This document shows, piece after piece, positions 25,262 through 33,086 of a DNA stretch of 64,000 nucleotides (the stretch's first letter is position 1; each line of letters starts with the position of its first letter). This DNA is from Kitasatospora herbaricolor (GTDB taxonomy: Bacteria > Actinomycetota > Actinomycetes > Streptomycetales > Streptomycetaceae). The notes under the pieces are model-generated. The model was not told the DNA's origin, did no database searches, and saw nothing but the letters and a program-made list of their open reading frames with translations. The translations under genes were made by a program, and so were the position numbers. The DNA lies in the NCBI RefSeq assembly GCF_030813695.1, contig NZ_JAUSVA010000002.1, forward strand, positions 682,001 through 746,000, written 5' to 3'.

Positions 25262-25719
25262 CGCAGCGGACTTTCGGTGCGGGCCGCCGGGTCGGTGGTG
25301 GCGGCGGAGGCGGGTTCTGCGGTGCGGCCGGCGCGTGGGTGGCCGAAGAGGAGGTCGTAGCCGGGCGGCAGTTGCAGCAGGATCTGGCGGGTGAGGTCGT
25401 CGCCGGCGGCGTCGGCGGTGGTACTGAGGACGGCGCCGATGTCCCACAGGGCGCTCTGTTCGGTGGCGCCCTCGATCCAGGCGGCGGTGGCTCGTACGAA
25501 CCGGTCCGGGCTGAGCGGTTCGGCGGCCTGCAGGGGGTTGAGCAGGACCAGGGCGAGGGTCTCCGGCAGGCGGGCGGCGAGGTGGGCGCGCACCTCGCCG
25601 ACCAGGTGCGCGCCGAGCAGGGCCAGGACCACCCGGCCGGCCCTTTCGGCATCGCGGGGGTCGTCGTAGGCCCCGCGTTCGCGGACCTCGTCCAGGAAGG
25701 CTTCCCATCGCATCGTCAC
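25258..25719 (-). CDS. DUF2267 family protein (first of tandem pair)
   Basis: The 153-residue protein starts at the GTG 25719 (VTMRWEAFLDEVRERGAYDD). It has the same repeat architecture as its neighbour (AERAGRVVLALLGAHLVGEV; DIGAVLSTTADAAGDDLTRQ; QLPPGYDLLFGHPRAG) plus a polar tail. Its start overlaps the restored stop of a STAS gene (GTGA) and its stop overlaps the next DUF2267 start, so the three form a tightly coupled operon. Confidence 0.85.
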   Translation of the reverse strand: MTMRWEAFLDEVRERGAYDDPRDAERAGRVVLALLGAHLVGEVRAHLAARLPETLALVLLNPLQAAEPLSPDRFVRATAAWIEGATEQSALWDIGAVLSTTADAAGDDLTRQILLQLPPGYDLLFGHPRAGRTAEPASAATTDPAARTESPLR

Positions 25720-26124
25720 GGCGCTTCTCCCTCCATCGCGAAGCGTGTCGTCCCGGCGCGCTGCGCCTGCGGGCGCGCGCCATCGGGCGGGTGGTGATCG
25801 GGCGGGTGGTGATCGGCCGGGTGGTGATCGGGGGTGACTGTGAGTCGCCCTTCGAGGCCTGTGAGCCTGAGCAGCGGCAGCACGTCCGGTCCGACTGCGC
25901 GAAGGACCAGGCGGCCGCCGTGGACGTCGGCCTGCCCCGGGCGTCCAGGATGGTGCCCAGGCCCGCGCAGTCCATGAGCGTCACCTGCGACCGGTCGAGC
26001 ACCAGGTCACGGTGCTCGCGCGGGGCGGCCTCCAGGCGGCGGTGCGGTGCGGGGGCGCCCTCGGGGTCGATGTCGCCGCGGGCCCGCACCACGACGGCCG
26101 TCGAACGCTCGTTGTCCGTGGCAT
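25716..26124 (-). pseudogene. STAS-domain anti-sigma antagonist, frameshifted
   Basis: Protein-like STAS sequence is seen in successive frames. ERSTAVVVRARGDIDPEG, DLVLDRSQVTLMDCAGLGTI and LDARG are followed, one frame over, by QADVHGGRLVLRAVGPDVLP and LLRLTGLEGRLTV to a stop at 25716. An ATG at 26124 with an upstream GGACAG is also one frame away from the core. Two single-base deletions, near 26118 and 25935, would restore it. The site LMDCAGLG carries Cys at the usual phospho-Ser/Thr position, so it may not be regulated by phosphorylation. Its C-terminus contains a DHHPP repeat. Confidence 0.55.
25784..25828. repeat. 15-bp tandem repeat, three copies
   Basis: Three copies of cgggcgggtggtgat (one mismatch in the third) lie in the 3' part of the STAS gene and encode an in-frame DHHPP/A repeat on the minus strand. 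Confidence 0.85.
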
Positions 26125-26209
26125 GACTCGCTGTCCTGCCGTGCCCGCGCAGTCCTGGCGGCTGTGTCCCGCACGGCCCCCGGGGACCCGGGGCGGGATC
26201 TGGAGCGTG

Positions 26210-26244
26210 TCCCGCACGGCCCCCCGGGGGGCGACCGTGCGGGA
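26210..26244 (-). terminator. Hairpin downstream of hsp18
   Basis: TCCCGCACGG pairs with CCGTGCGGGA (10 bp) around a GC-rich loop that can itself fold (CCCCCC/GGGGGG). It begins 14 bases after the Hsp18 stop. A partial second copy of its left arm occurs near 26167. Confidence 0.6.
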
Positions 26245-26258
26245 CGGCGAGGACCGGG

Positions 26259-26693
26259 TCAGGCCTTGATCTGCTTGCGGTCGCCACTGTGAGTGATGGC
26301 GATCTTGCGCGGTTTGGCCTTCTCGGCGACCGGGATCCGCAGGGTCAGGACACCGGCGTCGTAGTCGGCGCTGATCCCCTCGGGGTCGAGGGTGTCGGAG
26401 AGCATGACCTGGCGGGAGAACACGCCGAGCGGACGCTCGGACATCTCCCATGTCACACCCTCGCCCTCGCGGCGGGGGCGGCGCTCGGCCTTGACGGTCA
26501 GCATGTTCCGCTCGACGTCGATGTCGATCGCCTCGGGGTCCACCCCCGGCAGGTCGAAGCAGATCACGTACTCGTCGCCGGTGCGGTAGGCGTCCAGCGG
26601 CATCGGGGTCGGACGCGACCAGGTGCCGGTCGTGCTCAGGAACTGCTGGGTCAGCCGGTCCAGCTCACGGAAGGGGTCGGTGCGCATCAGCAT
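26259..26693 (-). CDS. hsp18: Hsp20/alpha-crystallin small heat-shock protein Hsp18
   Basis: The ATG at 26693 follows GGAGGTGTTTTTC. The 144-residue chaperone has the α-crystallin domain (residues 45-130: [55 protein letters not shown]). It holds unfolding proteins under heat stress. Upstream is TGTCATC-N5-GATGACA, the operator known for the RheA repressor of Streptomyces albus hsp18, and the divergent gene is a RheA homologue. Heat-dependent derepression is therefore expected. Confidence 0.93.
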   Translation of the reverse strand: MLMRTDPFRELDRLTQQFLSTTGTWSRPTPMPLDAYRTGDEYVICFDLPGVDPEAIDIDVERNMLTVKAERRPRREGEGVTWEMSERPLGVFSRQVMLSDTLDPEGISADYDAGVLTLRIPVAEKAKPRKIAITHSGDRKQIKA

Positions 26694-26758
26694 GAAAAAC
26701 ACCTCCAGGTGGTTCGGGCTGTAGGAGCCAGTGCGCTTCACCTGAAACTGTTCTAACA

Positions 26759-26777
26759 TGTCATCCATCCGATGACA
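26759..26777. promoter_or_regulatory. RheA operator (TGTCATC-N5-GATGACA)
   Basis: A perfect 7-bp inverted repeat with a 5-bp spacer lies between hsp18 and rheA. It matches the published RheA binding sequence of S. albus. On the minus strand a TTGTCA (-35-like) lies within it and TTAGAA (-10-like) 16 bases on, so bound RheA would cover the hsp18 promoter. Confidence 0.85.
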
Positions 26778-26807
26778 ACTGGCCGAGTCGCCTGGAGAGT
26801 GACATAG

Positions 26808-27491
26808 ATGCGAGACAAGCCCACCACGCCGAACGGCGGTGGCGGCCCGGCCGCCGAACCGGCGTCCTTCCTGGCCGCGGCCGCGGCGCTGGCCGCCATG
26901 GACGAGGCCGTCCGCACCGCCCGGACCTCCACCACCCGGCAGGAACCCCAGGCACAGGCTGACCCCGGCCAGGCCCTCGCCGCCCTGCTGCTGCTGCGCG
27001 AACTGCGTACCGAACTCGCCGGCTGGGAGGCCGGCCTGGTGGAGAGCGCCCGCGCCGCCGGCGCCACCTGGGCCGACCTCGCCCGTCCGATGGGCGTCGC
27101 CAGCCGCCAGGCCGCCGAGAACCGCTACCTGCGCCTGCGCCCCACCACCGACCCCGGCCCGGGCGACACCGGAGCGGAGCGCGTCAAGGCCGTCCGCGAC
27201 CGCCGCGCCGCAGAGCGCAACGTCACCACCTGGGCCCGCACCAACGCCGCCGACCTGCGCGTCCTCGCCGCCCAGATCACCGCCCTGCCCGACCTGGAAC
27301 CCGATGCCCGCCCCGCCCAGGCCGCCCTGCACACCGCCCTCGCCGCCGCGGACCCCGCCGACCTCGTCGCCCCCCTCACCGGAATCCGCCCCCACCTCGG
27401 CGCCGGCCACCACGACCTCGCCACCCGCCTCGACACCCTCACCCAGCACACCGACCGACTGCGCCATGAGAGCAACCGACGACGCGCCTGA
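26808..27491 (+). CDS. rheA: RheA-type heat-sensing repressor of hsp18
   Basis: The 227-residue protein has a helix-turn-helix-like segment at about residues 80-105 ([32 protein letters not shown]), after a helical region ([20 protein letters not shown]), and a long helical C-terminus. This matches streptomycete proteins annotated HSP18 transcriptional regulator. RheA represses hsp18 and its own gene and loses DNA binding on warming, acting as a direct thermosensor. The ATG at 26808 has GGAGAG upstream and is 31 bases from the operator. Confidence 0.85.
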   Translation: MRDKPTTPNGGGGPAAEPASFLAAAAALAAMDEAVRTARTSTTRQEPQAQADPGQALAALLLLRELRTELAGWEAGLVESARAAGATWADLARPMGVASRQAAENRYLRLRPTTDPGPGDTGAERVKAVRDRRAAERNVTTWARTNAADLRVLAAQITALPDLEPDARPAQAALHTALAAADPADLVAPLTGIRPHLGAGHHDLATRLDTLTQHTDRLRHESNRRRA

Positions 27492-27750
27492 CACCACCGC
27501 CGAACAACCCTGGCAGCACATCCAGGACCAGCTCACCCGCATCCGCACCCGCACCCTCGCCGAGGCCGGCGACGCCATCGCCGCCATCGACACCTGCCTC
27601 ACCAGACTCGACACGCTCCGCGAGGACCTCGCACGCCACCCCTGGACGTCGCAGGCGCTCCCCCCACCCACCAACTCCCCGGCCGTCCCGCCACGGCACC
27701 GGGCCACAGCCACCACCGGGCCTGTGTCTGCTGCGGAGCCCAGCGCCTGA
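27466..27750 (+). CDS. Small helical protein downstream of rheA, unrecognised
   Basis: The ATG at 27466 lies inside the end of rheA (26-base overlap), giving a 94-residue product. A helical core ([40 protein letters not shown]) is followed by a Pro/Ala-rich tail. Overlap with rheA implies co-translation. It has no known domain; a role with RheA or Hsp18 is only suggested by position. Confidence 0.5.
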   Translation: MRATDDAPDTTAEQPWQHIQDQLTRIRTRTLAEAGDAIAAIDTCLTRLDTLREDLARHPWTSQALPPPTNSPAVPPRHRATATTGPVSAAEPSA

Positions 27751-27994
27751 ACGATGAGAGTGGGCTCCACCAGCCGTTCGCAGGTGTGTCGGCGTAGGCG
27801 TACCTTTCTGAGCCCGCCGCTGACATGGACGGGTACGCCGACAGTGCGCCGCCTGCCCGGCTTTCCTACAGACGGCCGGCAGGACCGGGCCCGTAGCGGG
27901 CGGGCAGTCGTCGCGCGACCTTTCGGGGGTGGGGCTTGGTCGAAACCGTCCGAGCGGGGCCGGCCGAAGCCGTCCAGGACAGGGCCCCACCCCC

Positions 27995-28375
27995 TTACGG
28001 TGCGTCCTCCGGTGCCCGGGCGGCGGCGGGGTTCGGACTCACGCGCAGCACCTGGGCCACGCCGGTGAGGTGCAGCAGGAACGCGACGGGCGTGGTCGGG
28101 TTCAGCAGGTGCAGTTCGGTGCCCGCCGCGCGGGCGTGGTGGTGGGCGCGGACGAGGGCGTTGAGGCCCCCGGAGTCGCAGAACCTGAGTTCGGACAGGT
28201 CCATCACCAGCTCCCTCGGGGAGGGGTGTGCGTCGAGGGCGCCCGAGACGGCGGCGTGCAGCAGCGGGCCGGTGCCCTGCACGAGGTCGCCGGCCACGTC
28301 GAGCACGAGGTCGTCCCCTCCCGGCCGGAGGTGGACGTCGAGGACGGGCGGGTCGAGCTCTGTCGAAGCGGCCAC
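27995..28375 (-). CDS. STAS-domain anti-sigma factor antagonist
   Basis: The GTG at 28375 follows AAGGAACACCCA. The 126-residue STAS protein has [20 protein letters not shown], the phosphorylation loop [20 protein letters not shown] with Ser in CDSGGL, and a final VLRVSPNP region. It is a typical streptomycete BldG-like antagonist that binds HATPase anti-sigma factors. No partner kinase is adjacent; the nearest in this window is encoded at 16804. Confidence 0.88.
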   Translation of the reverse strand: MAASTELDPPVLDVHLRPGGDDLVLDVAGDLVQGTGPLLHAAVSGALDAHPSPRELVMDLSELRFCDSGGLNALVRAHHHARAAGTELHLLNPTTPVAFLLHLTGVAQVLRVSPNPAAARAPEDAP

Positions 28376-28854
28376 TGGGTGTTCCTTGCGTCCCCGGGTT
28401 TGGCGGTCGGGGGTGCGCCCGCGAAGCGGGCAACTGACCTGACGGCCCGCCGGCCGGGGGCTGACTCCCACCGTAGCGTCTGCTCCGTGCCAGGAGACCA
28501 TCACAGCGCCGTCGCCGGGGCGCGGGCAGGACTCACGAGGGGGTCGACGAACTGAGGGCGGCACCGGGCCGGTGGCCCGCCGAGACTGGAAGTAGCGGGC
28601 GACGACCTGGGGCAGGAAGTCCGCGGTGCTGCCGAGAGTCTCGACATCCTCCACGGATCCGATCGGGAGCGGACGGTGCCACTGATCGACGGTGCGGGCC
28701 GAACTCCGCGCTGGTTCATCGAGGACGTGTGGGGCCAGTCGGCGACGACCGCACCCGACCCGGCGCCCCGCCGTTCGCCGACTCCGTACCGGGCCCTCGG
28801 CCGCAGCGCTCGATCGCCGAGCACGCCGGGCAATCCCGGCAGCGCCGACCAGGT
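28376..28854. other. Intergenic region, possible gene debris
   Basis: 479 bases between two minus-strand genes. A short protein-like stretch (DVETLGSTADFLPQVVARYF) reads on the minus strand near 28650-28590, in frame with the STAS gene but far upstream of its start. A second (RTPRWFIEDVWG) reads on the plus strand near 28700. Neither forms a gene I recognise. Confidence 0.35.
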
Positions 28855-29700
28855 TCAGCGGAACGCGGCGACATTGCGCCCGACCCAGCCGGCGAACGGG
28901 CGCGGGGCGCGACCGAGTACTCGCCGGACGTCCGGGCTGACACGCAGCTCGGCCGGGTTCGGGGAACCGAGGATGGTCAGGGTGTCCTCCGCGAGCTCCG
29001 CCGGCATGCTCCGGGTCATGGCGGCCTTCGCCTCGTCGCGGGTGAGGTCGTGGAACCGCACCGGTGAGCCCAGCGCGGCCGAGATGGCCTCCGCCTGTCG
29101 GCGCGGCGTGATCACCTCCGGGCCGGTCAGCTCGTACACGCCGCCGGTGTGCCGGCCCTCCAGCAGGCAGGCCGCCGCGACCTCGGCGATGTCCGCCGGG
29201 TCGATGATCGGCACCCCGACGTCACCGAAGGGCGCGGCGACGACCCGCCGTGCGCGGATCGACTCCGCCCACCACAGGGCGTTGGAGGCGAAGCCGCCCG
29301 GCCGCAGAACGGCCCACTCCAGGCCGGACTCCCGCAGCACGTCCTCGACCGCGCGCATCGCGATCCGCGTTGCGCCGAAGGGCCTGGTCGCTACGCCCTG
29401 CGTGGAGAGCAGGACGACCCGGCGGACCCCGCTGGTCGCGGCGTGGCCGATGATGGCGGCCGGGCTGGTTCCGGCGACGTGCAGGTCGCCGGACAGCAGC
29501 AGGAACAGCGCATCCGCCCCGGTCAGCGCAGGCTCAAGGCTGCTCGGCTCGGCCAGGTCGGCCGCCAGGTGGCGGACGCCGTCCGGCACCGCTGCCGCAT
29601 GCCGCGACACGGCCGTCACCTGGTGGCCCGCCTCAGCCAGTGCCCGCGTCAGCGGTCGGCCCACATTGCCGGTAGCCCCGGTCACCACGATCATGTCCAA
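28855..29700 (-). CDS. NmrA-like NAD(P)H-binding oxidoreductase
   Basis: The 281-residue protein has the nucleotide-binding motif VTGATGNVGRPLTRALAEAG at residues 6-25. Family blocks ADALFLLLSG, RRVVLLSTQGVA and LRPGGFASNALWW follow, then the C-terminal ELTGPEVITPRRQAEAISAA. It belongs to atypical SDR enzymes related to QorB and NmrA, which reduce quinones or sense NADP(H). It is divergent from an HxlR regulator 87 bases away, the common arrangement for such reductases. Confidence 0.88.
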   Translation of the reverse strand: MDMIVVTGATGNVGRPLTRALAEAGHQVTAVSRHAAAVPDGVRHLAADLAEPSSLEPALTGADALFLLLSGDLHVAGTSPAAIIGHAATSGVRRVVLLSTQGVATRPFGATRIAMRAVEDVLRESGLEWAVLRPGGFASNALWWAESIRARRVVAAPFGDVGVPIIDPADIAEVAAACLLEGRHTGGVYELTGPEVITPRRQAEAISAALGSPVRFHDLTRDEAKAAMTRSMPAELAEDTLTILGSPNPAELRVSPDVRRVLGRAPRPFAGWVGRNVAAFR

Positions 29701-29787
29701 CTCCTTCGTCAGATGTTCTCCGTGGCCTTCACGTTAGGAGCCAGAACTAACTATTGGTAAGGACATACCCAGAGGTAAGCTCCTCAC

Positions 29788-30159
29788 ATGGTGGAAGGTT
29801 CGCAGCTGATGCAGGGTGAGTCAGGGCAGCGGTATGAGGTGTTTCACACCGACTGCCCCGCGCGTCAGGTGGTCGACCACGTGACCAGCAGGTGGGGCGT
29901 CTGGGTGTTGATCTCCTTGCGGAACAACGACCTCCGGTTCCACGAGCTGCGCGAGAGCATCCAGGGCATCAGCGAGAAGATGCTCGCCCAGACCCTGCGC
30001 GCGCTGGTCGAGGACGGCCTGGTCTGGCGGAAGGTCGAGCCGACGTCGCCTCCCCAGGTCACCTACGGGCTGACCGACTTCGGTCAGGACGTCGGCGAAC
30101 CGCTCACGGCGCTGTTCGACCGGATCACACAGCGGCTTCCGGGGCGCAGCGCGGGTTAG
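29788..30159 (+). CDS. HxlR-family redox or quinone-responsive regulator
   Basis: The 123-residue winged-helix protein contains the HxlR core: DCPARQVVDHVTSRWGVWVL, FHELRESIQGISEKMLAQTL, and VWRKVEPTSPPQVTYGLTDF. Cys near residue 23 is in the position of the redox-active Cys of QorR/YodB-like members. It is divergent from the NmrA-like reductase and probably represses it. The gap contains an imperfect dyad of short half sites (ACTAACTATTGGTAAGG). Confidence 0.87.
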   Translation: MVEGSQLMQGESGQRYEVFHTDCPARQVVDHVTSRWGVWVLISLRNNDLRFHELRESIQGISEKMLAQTLRALVEDGLVWRKVEPTSPPQVTYGLTDFGQDVGEPLTALFDRITQRLPGRSAG

Positions 30160-30370
30160 CGGGCTGTTGGTAGGCCACGAAAGGTGTGTCCAGCGTGACC
30201 GCCCCCCGATCCGAGGAGTGAAACACGCCGTGCCCACCGACCCGGGCCGGCCACCTCCCGCAACCACTCCATCGGCGAGAGCCGGCCGCAACGTCTGGGG
30301 CGGGGACCTCACGGACCTCACGGCCAGCGCCGACCTGGGTACCCTCAAGGCGTCCGCCGCCCGGGCCTGA

Positions 30371-30619
30371 CACGCGTTCGACACCCTCAACCTCCTGTGG
30401 TGGGCGCGCAACAACCCCGTCAGCGACTGCTGGTCCACCCACGAGGGCAACGGGCAGTTCCCGGCGGTCGCCGGCTGCAACCCGCACTTCATCGACCAGG
30501 CGAGCTCCGGCAGCTGCTCCTGCACCGAGGGCTTCGCCGACTCCGTGGCCGCCCACCTCCTGAAGGACTACCGCTACGTGTGGCCGGACGGCAGCAACCA
30601 GAGCTTCAGCTCCACGTCC
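30371..30619 (+). pseudogene. Fragment of an unidentified cysteine-containing (secreted?) protein
   Basis: Directly after a stop codon, a frame gives HAFDTLNLLWWARNNPVSDC, a middle with GNGQFPAVAGCNPHFID, and SCSCTEGFADSVAAHLLKDY followed by WPDGSNQSF. It then decays into low-complexity sequence near 30620. The regular Cys, Trp and Gly pattern looks like a real extracellular enzyme or lectin fragment. No start, signal peptide or ribosome site is present, and I do not recognise the family. The surrounding 30160-30911 holds nothing else that I can identify. Confidence 0.4.
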
Positions 30620-30911
30620 ATACGGGCATCCCCAGGGACGCCGACACTGCGGTTACCTTCGCCGGCTGCCTTCCCCACCCACGCCCCGTGGCCGAAGCCG
30701 TCCCGCTCGGAGCTCCCCAGGTGTGCTGCCGCGACCGGCCCGGACCTGAGCCCCGGCCGGTCCGGCGCCACAGGCACGGCGGGGTCGGCCGGCAGCGTCC
30801 CGGCCGAACGCGGCCTCGCCCGACCCGGCCGCCCAAGGCCCACCCAGCACGCTGGTGTCGAGCTCAACCTCGTGCGGCCCTCCGGCTGCTGACGGGAGCT
30901 GGACGTACGGC

Positions 30912-30940
30912 GGCGGGGTGCGCTGCCTGCGCACCCCGCC
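30912..30940 (-). terminator. Terminator-like hairpin after the first hydrophobic-protein gene
   Basis: GGCGGGGTGCGC pairs perfectly with GCGCACCCCGCC around a 5-base loop, 25 bases after the stop of the minus-strand gene. The core GGCGGGGTG recurs in the hairpin after the paralogous gene at 37906. Confidence 0.7.
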
Positions 30941-30965
30941 CCGCTGGATTCCTGTGCCTGGACTC

Positions 30966-31136
30966 CTACCAGCGGTACCAGCGGTGACGCCGACCCGAGG
31001 AGTGCGTGCCGCGCGCCACGAAGCCCAGCAGCCACACCGCCAGCACGATGATCGCCACCAACCACAGAGCCTTGAGTGCGAAGCCCGCGCCGAACAGGAG
31101 CAGGGCCAGGAGCAGAACGAGAAGAAGGGGAACCAT
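30966..31136 (-). CDS. Small hydrophobic membrane protein (56 aa), paralogue A
   Basis: Minus-strand ATG at 31136 with TGGAGGA upstream. The product begins MVPLLLVLLLALLLFGAGFA, continues through a second hydrophobic stretch (LWLVAIIVLAVWLLGFVARG) and ends THSSGRRHRWYRW. It is about 80% identical to the product at 37712, with an identical last 16 residues. This is the streptomycete 'hydrophobic protein' family, a two-helix membrane peptide of unknown role, commonly osmotic- or stress-associated. It is divergent from a CsbD gene, 144 bases away. Confidence 0.85.
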   Translation of the reverse strand: MVPLLLVLLLALLLFGAGFALKALWLVAIIVLAVWLLGFVARGTHSSGRRHRWYRW

Positions 31137-31194
31137 CGAGTCCTCCAGGGGGTGTGTCAGTGTCGTGTCGAAGAGCCGACTGCCCCGGCAAGGC

Positions 31195-31213
31195 GCGCGT
31201 ATTCGTAGGAATC
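31195..31213. promoter_or_regulatory. Conserved dyad in hydrophobic/CsbD divergent promoter, copy A
   Basis: GCGCGTATTCGTAGGAATC contains the near-palindrome ATTCGTAGGAAT. The same 19-base block, with two differences, lies at the same place in the paralogous promoter at 37645-37663. It is flanked in both by CATCCCC or CTTCCCC and by CCGACTGCCCC. Confidence 0.55.
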
Positions 31214-31280
31214 ATCCCCGGTCGAGGGGGCAGGCGCCCTGGTGTCAGCACGACGGCAGGCCGACCGCGAGGAGAGCATG

Positions 31281-31454
31281 ATGAGCACCGGCGACAAGAT
31301 CGGGAACACCGGCGAGAAGCTCAAGGGCAACGCCAAGGAGACGGCTGGCAAGGCCCTCGGCAACGAGCGTCTGACGGCCGAGGGCAAGGCCGACCAGGCC
31401 AAGGCCGACGTCAAGCAGGCCGGCGAGCACGCCAAGGACGCCCTCAAGCACTGA
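31281..31454 (+). CDS. CsbD-family stress protein, paralogue A
   Basis: The second of two adjacent ATGs is chosen because its spacing from GAGGAGAGC matches the paralogue exactly. The 57-residue product (MSTGDKIGNTGEKLKGNAKE; TAGKALGNERLTAEGKADQA; KADVKQAGEHAKDALKH) is a CsbD-like general stress protein: hydrophilic, lysine- and alanine-rich, helical. In Bacillus csbD belongs to the SigB regulon. A 17-bp perfect hairpin follows. It is paralogous to 37404-37577. Confidence 0.92.
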   Translation: MSTGDKIGNTGEKLKGNAKETAGKALGNERLTAEGKADQAKADVKQAGEHAKDALKH

Positions 31455-31468
31455 CCACCCCCGAGCAC

Positions 31469-31509
31469 CACGCGGGCCCCGACCGAATCCCACGGTCGGG
31501 GCCCGCGTG
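31469..31509 (+). terminator. Strong hairpin after CsbD paralogue A
   Basis: A perfect 17-bp stem (31469-31485 with 31493-31509; CACGCGGGCCCCGACCG) and a 7-base loop begin 15 bases after the stop codon. Confidence 0.85.
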
Positions 31510-31876
31510 TCTGTTCCGACGCCGCACCCGCCGTTCGCGCAGCCCCGCCCGCCGTCCCCGGCGGGCACCGAAGCGTCCGCGCCCGCACCGGACACGGCAC
31601 TCGGGCCTGAAAGCGCATCCGGGGCACCGGACACGGACTGCCGTTCTAGGATCGTCGATGTCGCGACCGCTCAGGCAGGCGCCGACGGGCCCACAGCCCG
31701 CGTTGCCGCAGCCGAGCGCCACCGTGCGCTCAAGCGCCGTGTCCGCCGTTGAAGCAACCGAACTGCCCCGCGCCCGCCCACCTGGCCGCCACCCGCACCG
31801 GGCCCCCGCCCGCCCTGGCCGACGGAGCGGGCCAAGGCGAACGGGCCAGCGGCGATTCGCTGCTGTCGGGAAGAGG
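31510..31876. other. Intergenic region between convergent operons
   Basis: 367 bases with no clear gene. A short plus-strand stretch (VDVATAQAGADGPTARVAAA then ERHRALKRR, ending at 31752) looks weakly protein-like and might be a remnant. Confidence 0.35.
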
Positions 31877-32143
31877 TCAGCCTGGCCAGACGCCGGTGAG
31901 GCGCCTGGTGGTGACGGCACCGCCCCGGTCGACGGAGGCCTTCACCAGTCCGAAGATCGCGCCCTGCAGTCCGGCCGCGAGAAGGATCTCGGGCCACGTC
32001 CGGTCCTCGTCCGTGGCGTCGGGCGCGTCCTCATCGTGGCCGACGATCTTCCAGGTCTGTTTGAACAAGGCACCGGCCACCAGACCGGCGCCCACACCCA
32101 GCAGGAGTCCGACCGGCTTGTAGGCGATCTTGGAGATCCTCAC
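31877..32143 (-). CDS. DUF4235 family membrane protein
   Basis: The 88-residue protein starts MRISKIAYKPVGLLLGVGAG, with one membrane segment (GLLLGVGAGLVAGALFKQTW) and a second hydrophobic region (WPEILLAAGLQGAIFGLVKA), the DUF4235 signature. Its ATG overlaps the stop of the DUF3618 gene by four bases. The set holin-like / DUF3618 / DUF4235 is a standard actinobacterial envelope operon of unknown function. Confidence 0.87.
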   Translation of the reverse strand: MRISKIAYKPVGLLLGVGAGLVAGALFKQTWKIVGHDEDAPDATDEDRTWPEILLAAGLQGAIFGLVKASVDRGGAVTTRRLTGVWPG

Positions 32144-32613
32144 CGGCGCCGACCGAACACGCGACGGAGCAGGACGGCGGTCAGCACAGCCGTCACAGCT
32201 GCCACGAGGAGAGGCTTACGGTTGACCTTCGCCGAGTCGACGACCGCTGCCACCTGTTCCCTGACCTGCGGCGGCGTGCTGTCCACGGCCCGGTGCCCGA
32301 ACTGCTCCACCGTCTCCCGGGCCTGAGCCGCCACCTGACTCCCCTGCTCCAGAACCTGATCGGGCGTGTGGTCCTTGACGACGTCGACGGCGTGGACCAC
32401 CTTGTCGCGGGCCAGCTCCGCTCCGCTCACGACTTTGTCCTGCACCTGATCCTTCACCACCCCGACCTGCTCCTTCGCGATTTCGAGCTGCTTGCGGCCG
32501 CGGCCCGCGAGGTCGGCCTTGTCCGCCGAGGACTCCGAAGTACGCCCCGGCTCCTCGCGCGTTCCGGTTACCTGCGCGCGCAGTTCCTCGCCGGTCCTCT
32601 GTTCGTCGGTCAT
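32140..32613 (-). CDS. DUF3618-like membrane-anchored protein
   Basis: The 157-residue protein is hydrophilic and coiled-coil-like (KQLEIAKEQVGVVKDQVQDK; AQARETVEQFGHRAVDS). A single C-terminal transmembrane helix (PLLVAAVTAVLTAVLLRRVF) is followed by basic residues. The usual DUF3618 start (ELRAQVTGTREE) is present. It overlaps both neighbours by four bases. The gene upstream is a damaged holin-family gene, so this operon may now be expressed differently. Confidence 0.82.
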   Translation of the reverse strand: MTDEQRTGEELRAQVTGTREEPGRTSESSADKADLAGRGRKQLEIAKEQVGVVKDQVQDKVVSGAELARDKVVHAVDVVKDHTPDQVLEQGSQVAAQARETVEQFGHRAVDSTPPQVREQVAAVVDSAKVNRKPLLVAAVTAVLTAVLLRRVFGRRR

Positions 32614-33024
32614 CGGCTCGTCCTCTCCTTGATCACGCTGATGTCGGCTTTCAAACTCTCCACGGCCTCCCCCGGCACCGGGGGCAGCCCCTGGGTGACA
32701 CGCCGCTTGCCGGCCGCCGCCAGGACACCGGCCGTCGCGGCGACGAGGCCCACGACGAGAAGGGCAGGGCGGACGCCCTGAGGGGAGGAAGCAGGCTCAG
32801 AGCGGCAATCACACCTGTCACCGGAGCCTGCGCAGTCAGTACTCCAACCAGGCCCTGCCGGCAGCGAGTTGCCTCCCCTTCTCCGCCATCTCGGCGCGGG
32901 CGAGTTGACCTTCGTCCCGTACCGGTCGGGACATCTGGTCCGACGCCCGAGCGACGAGCTCACCCCCGGAGTCCTCACCCCCGCTGCCCAAGTCCGTCGC
33001 CCACTCACCGGCCTCATCGCCCAC
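32610..33024 (-). pseudogene. Actinobacterial holin-X-like protein, internally deleted and frameshifted
   Basis: The N-terminal part (GELVARASDQMSRPVRDEGQ; LARAEMAEKGRQLAAG) reads in one frame and stops near 32836. The C-terminal part (RPALLVVGLVAATAGVLAAA; GKRRVTQGLPPVPGEAVESL; KADISVIKERTSR) reads in another to a stop at 32610 that overlaps the next start. In intact phage-holin-family proteins the two parts are joined by about 40-50 residues holding the first transmembrane helix, missing here. An internal deletion with frame loss is the best explanation. Confidence 0.65.
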
Positions 33025-33086
33025 CTTCGGATCGACGTCGGGGCTCGGCTACCCCGCCTGATGCAGGTCATCCACACCGGGTGCGG

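Noticed and set aside
26259..28433. 724-codon minus-strand frame containing Hsp18 at its end
   Set aside because: The upstream part is antisense to rheA and is Val/Gly-rich shadow sequence. Hsp18 has its own start, ribosome site and operator at 26693-26777.
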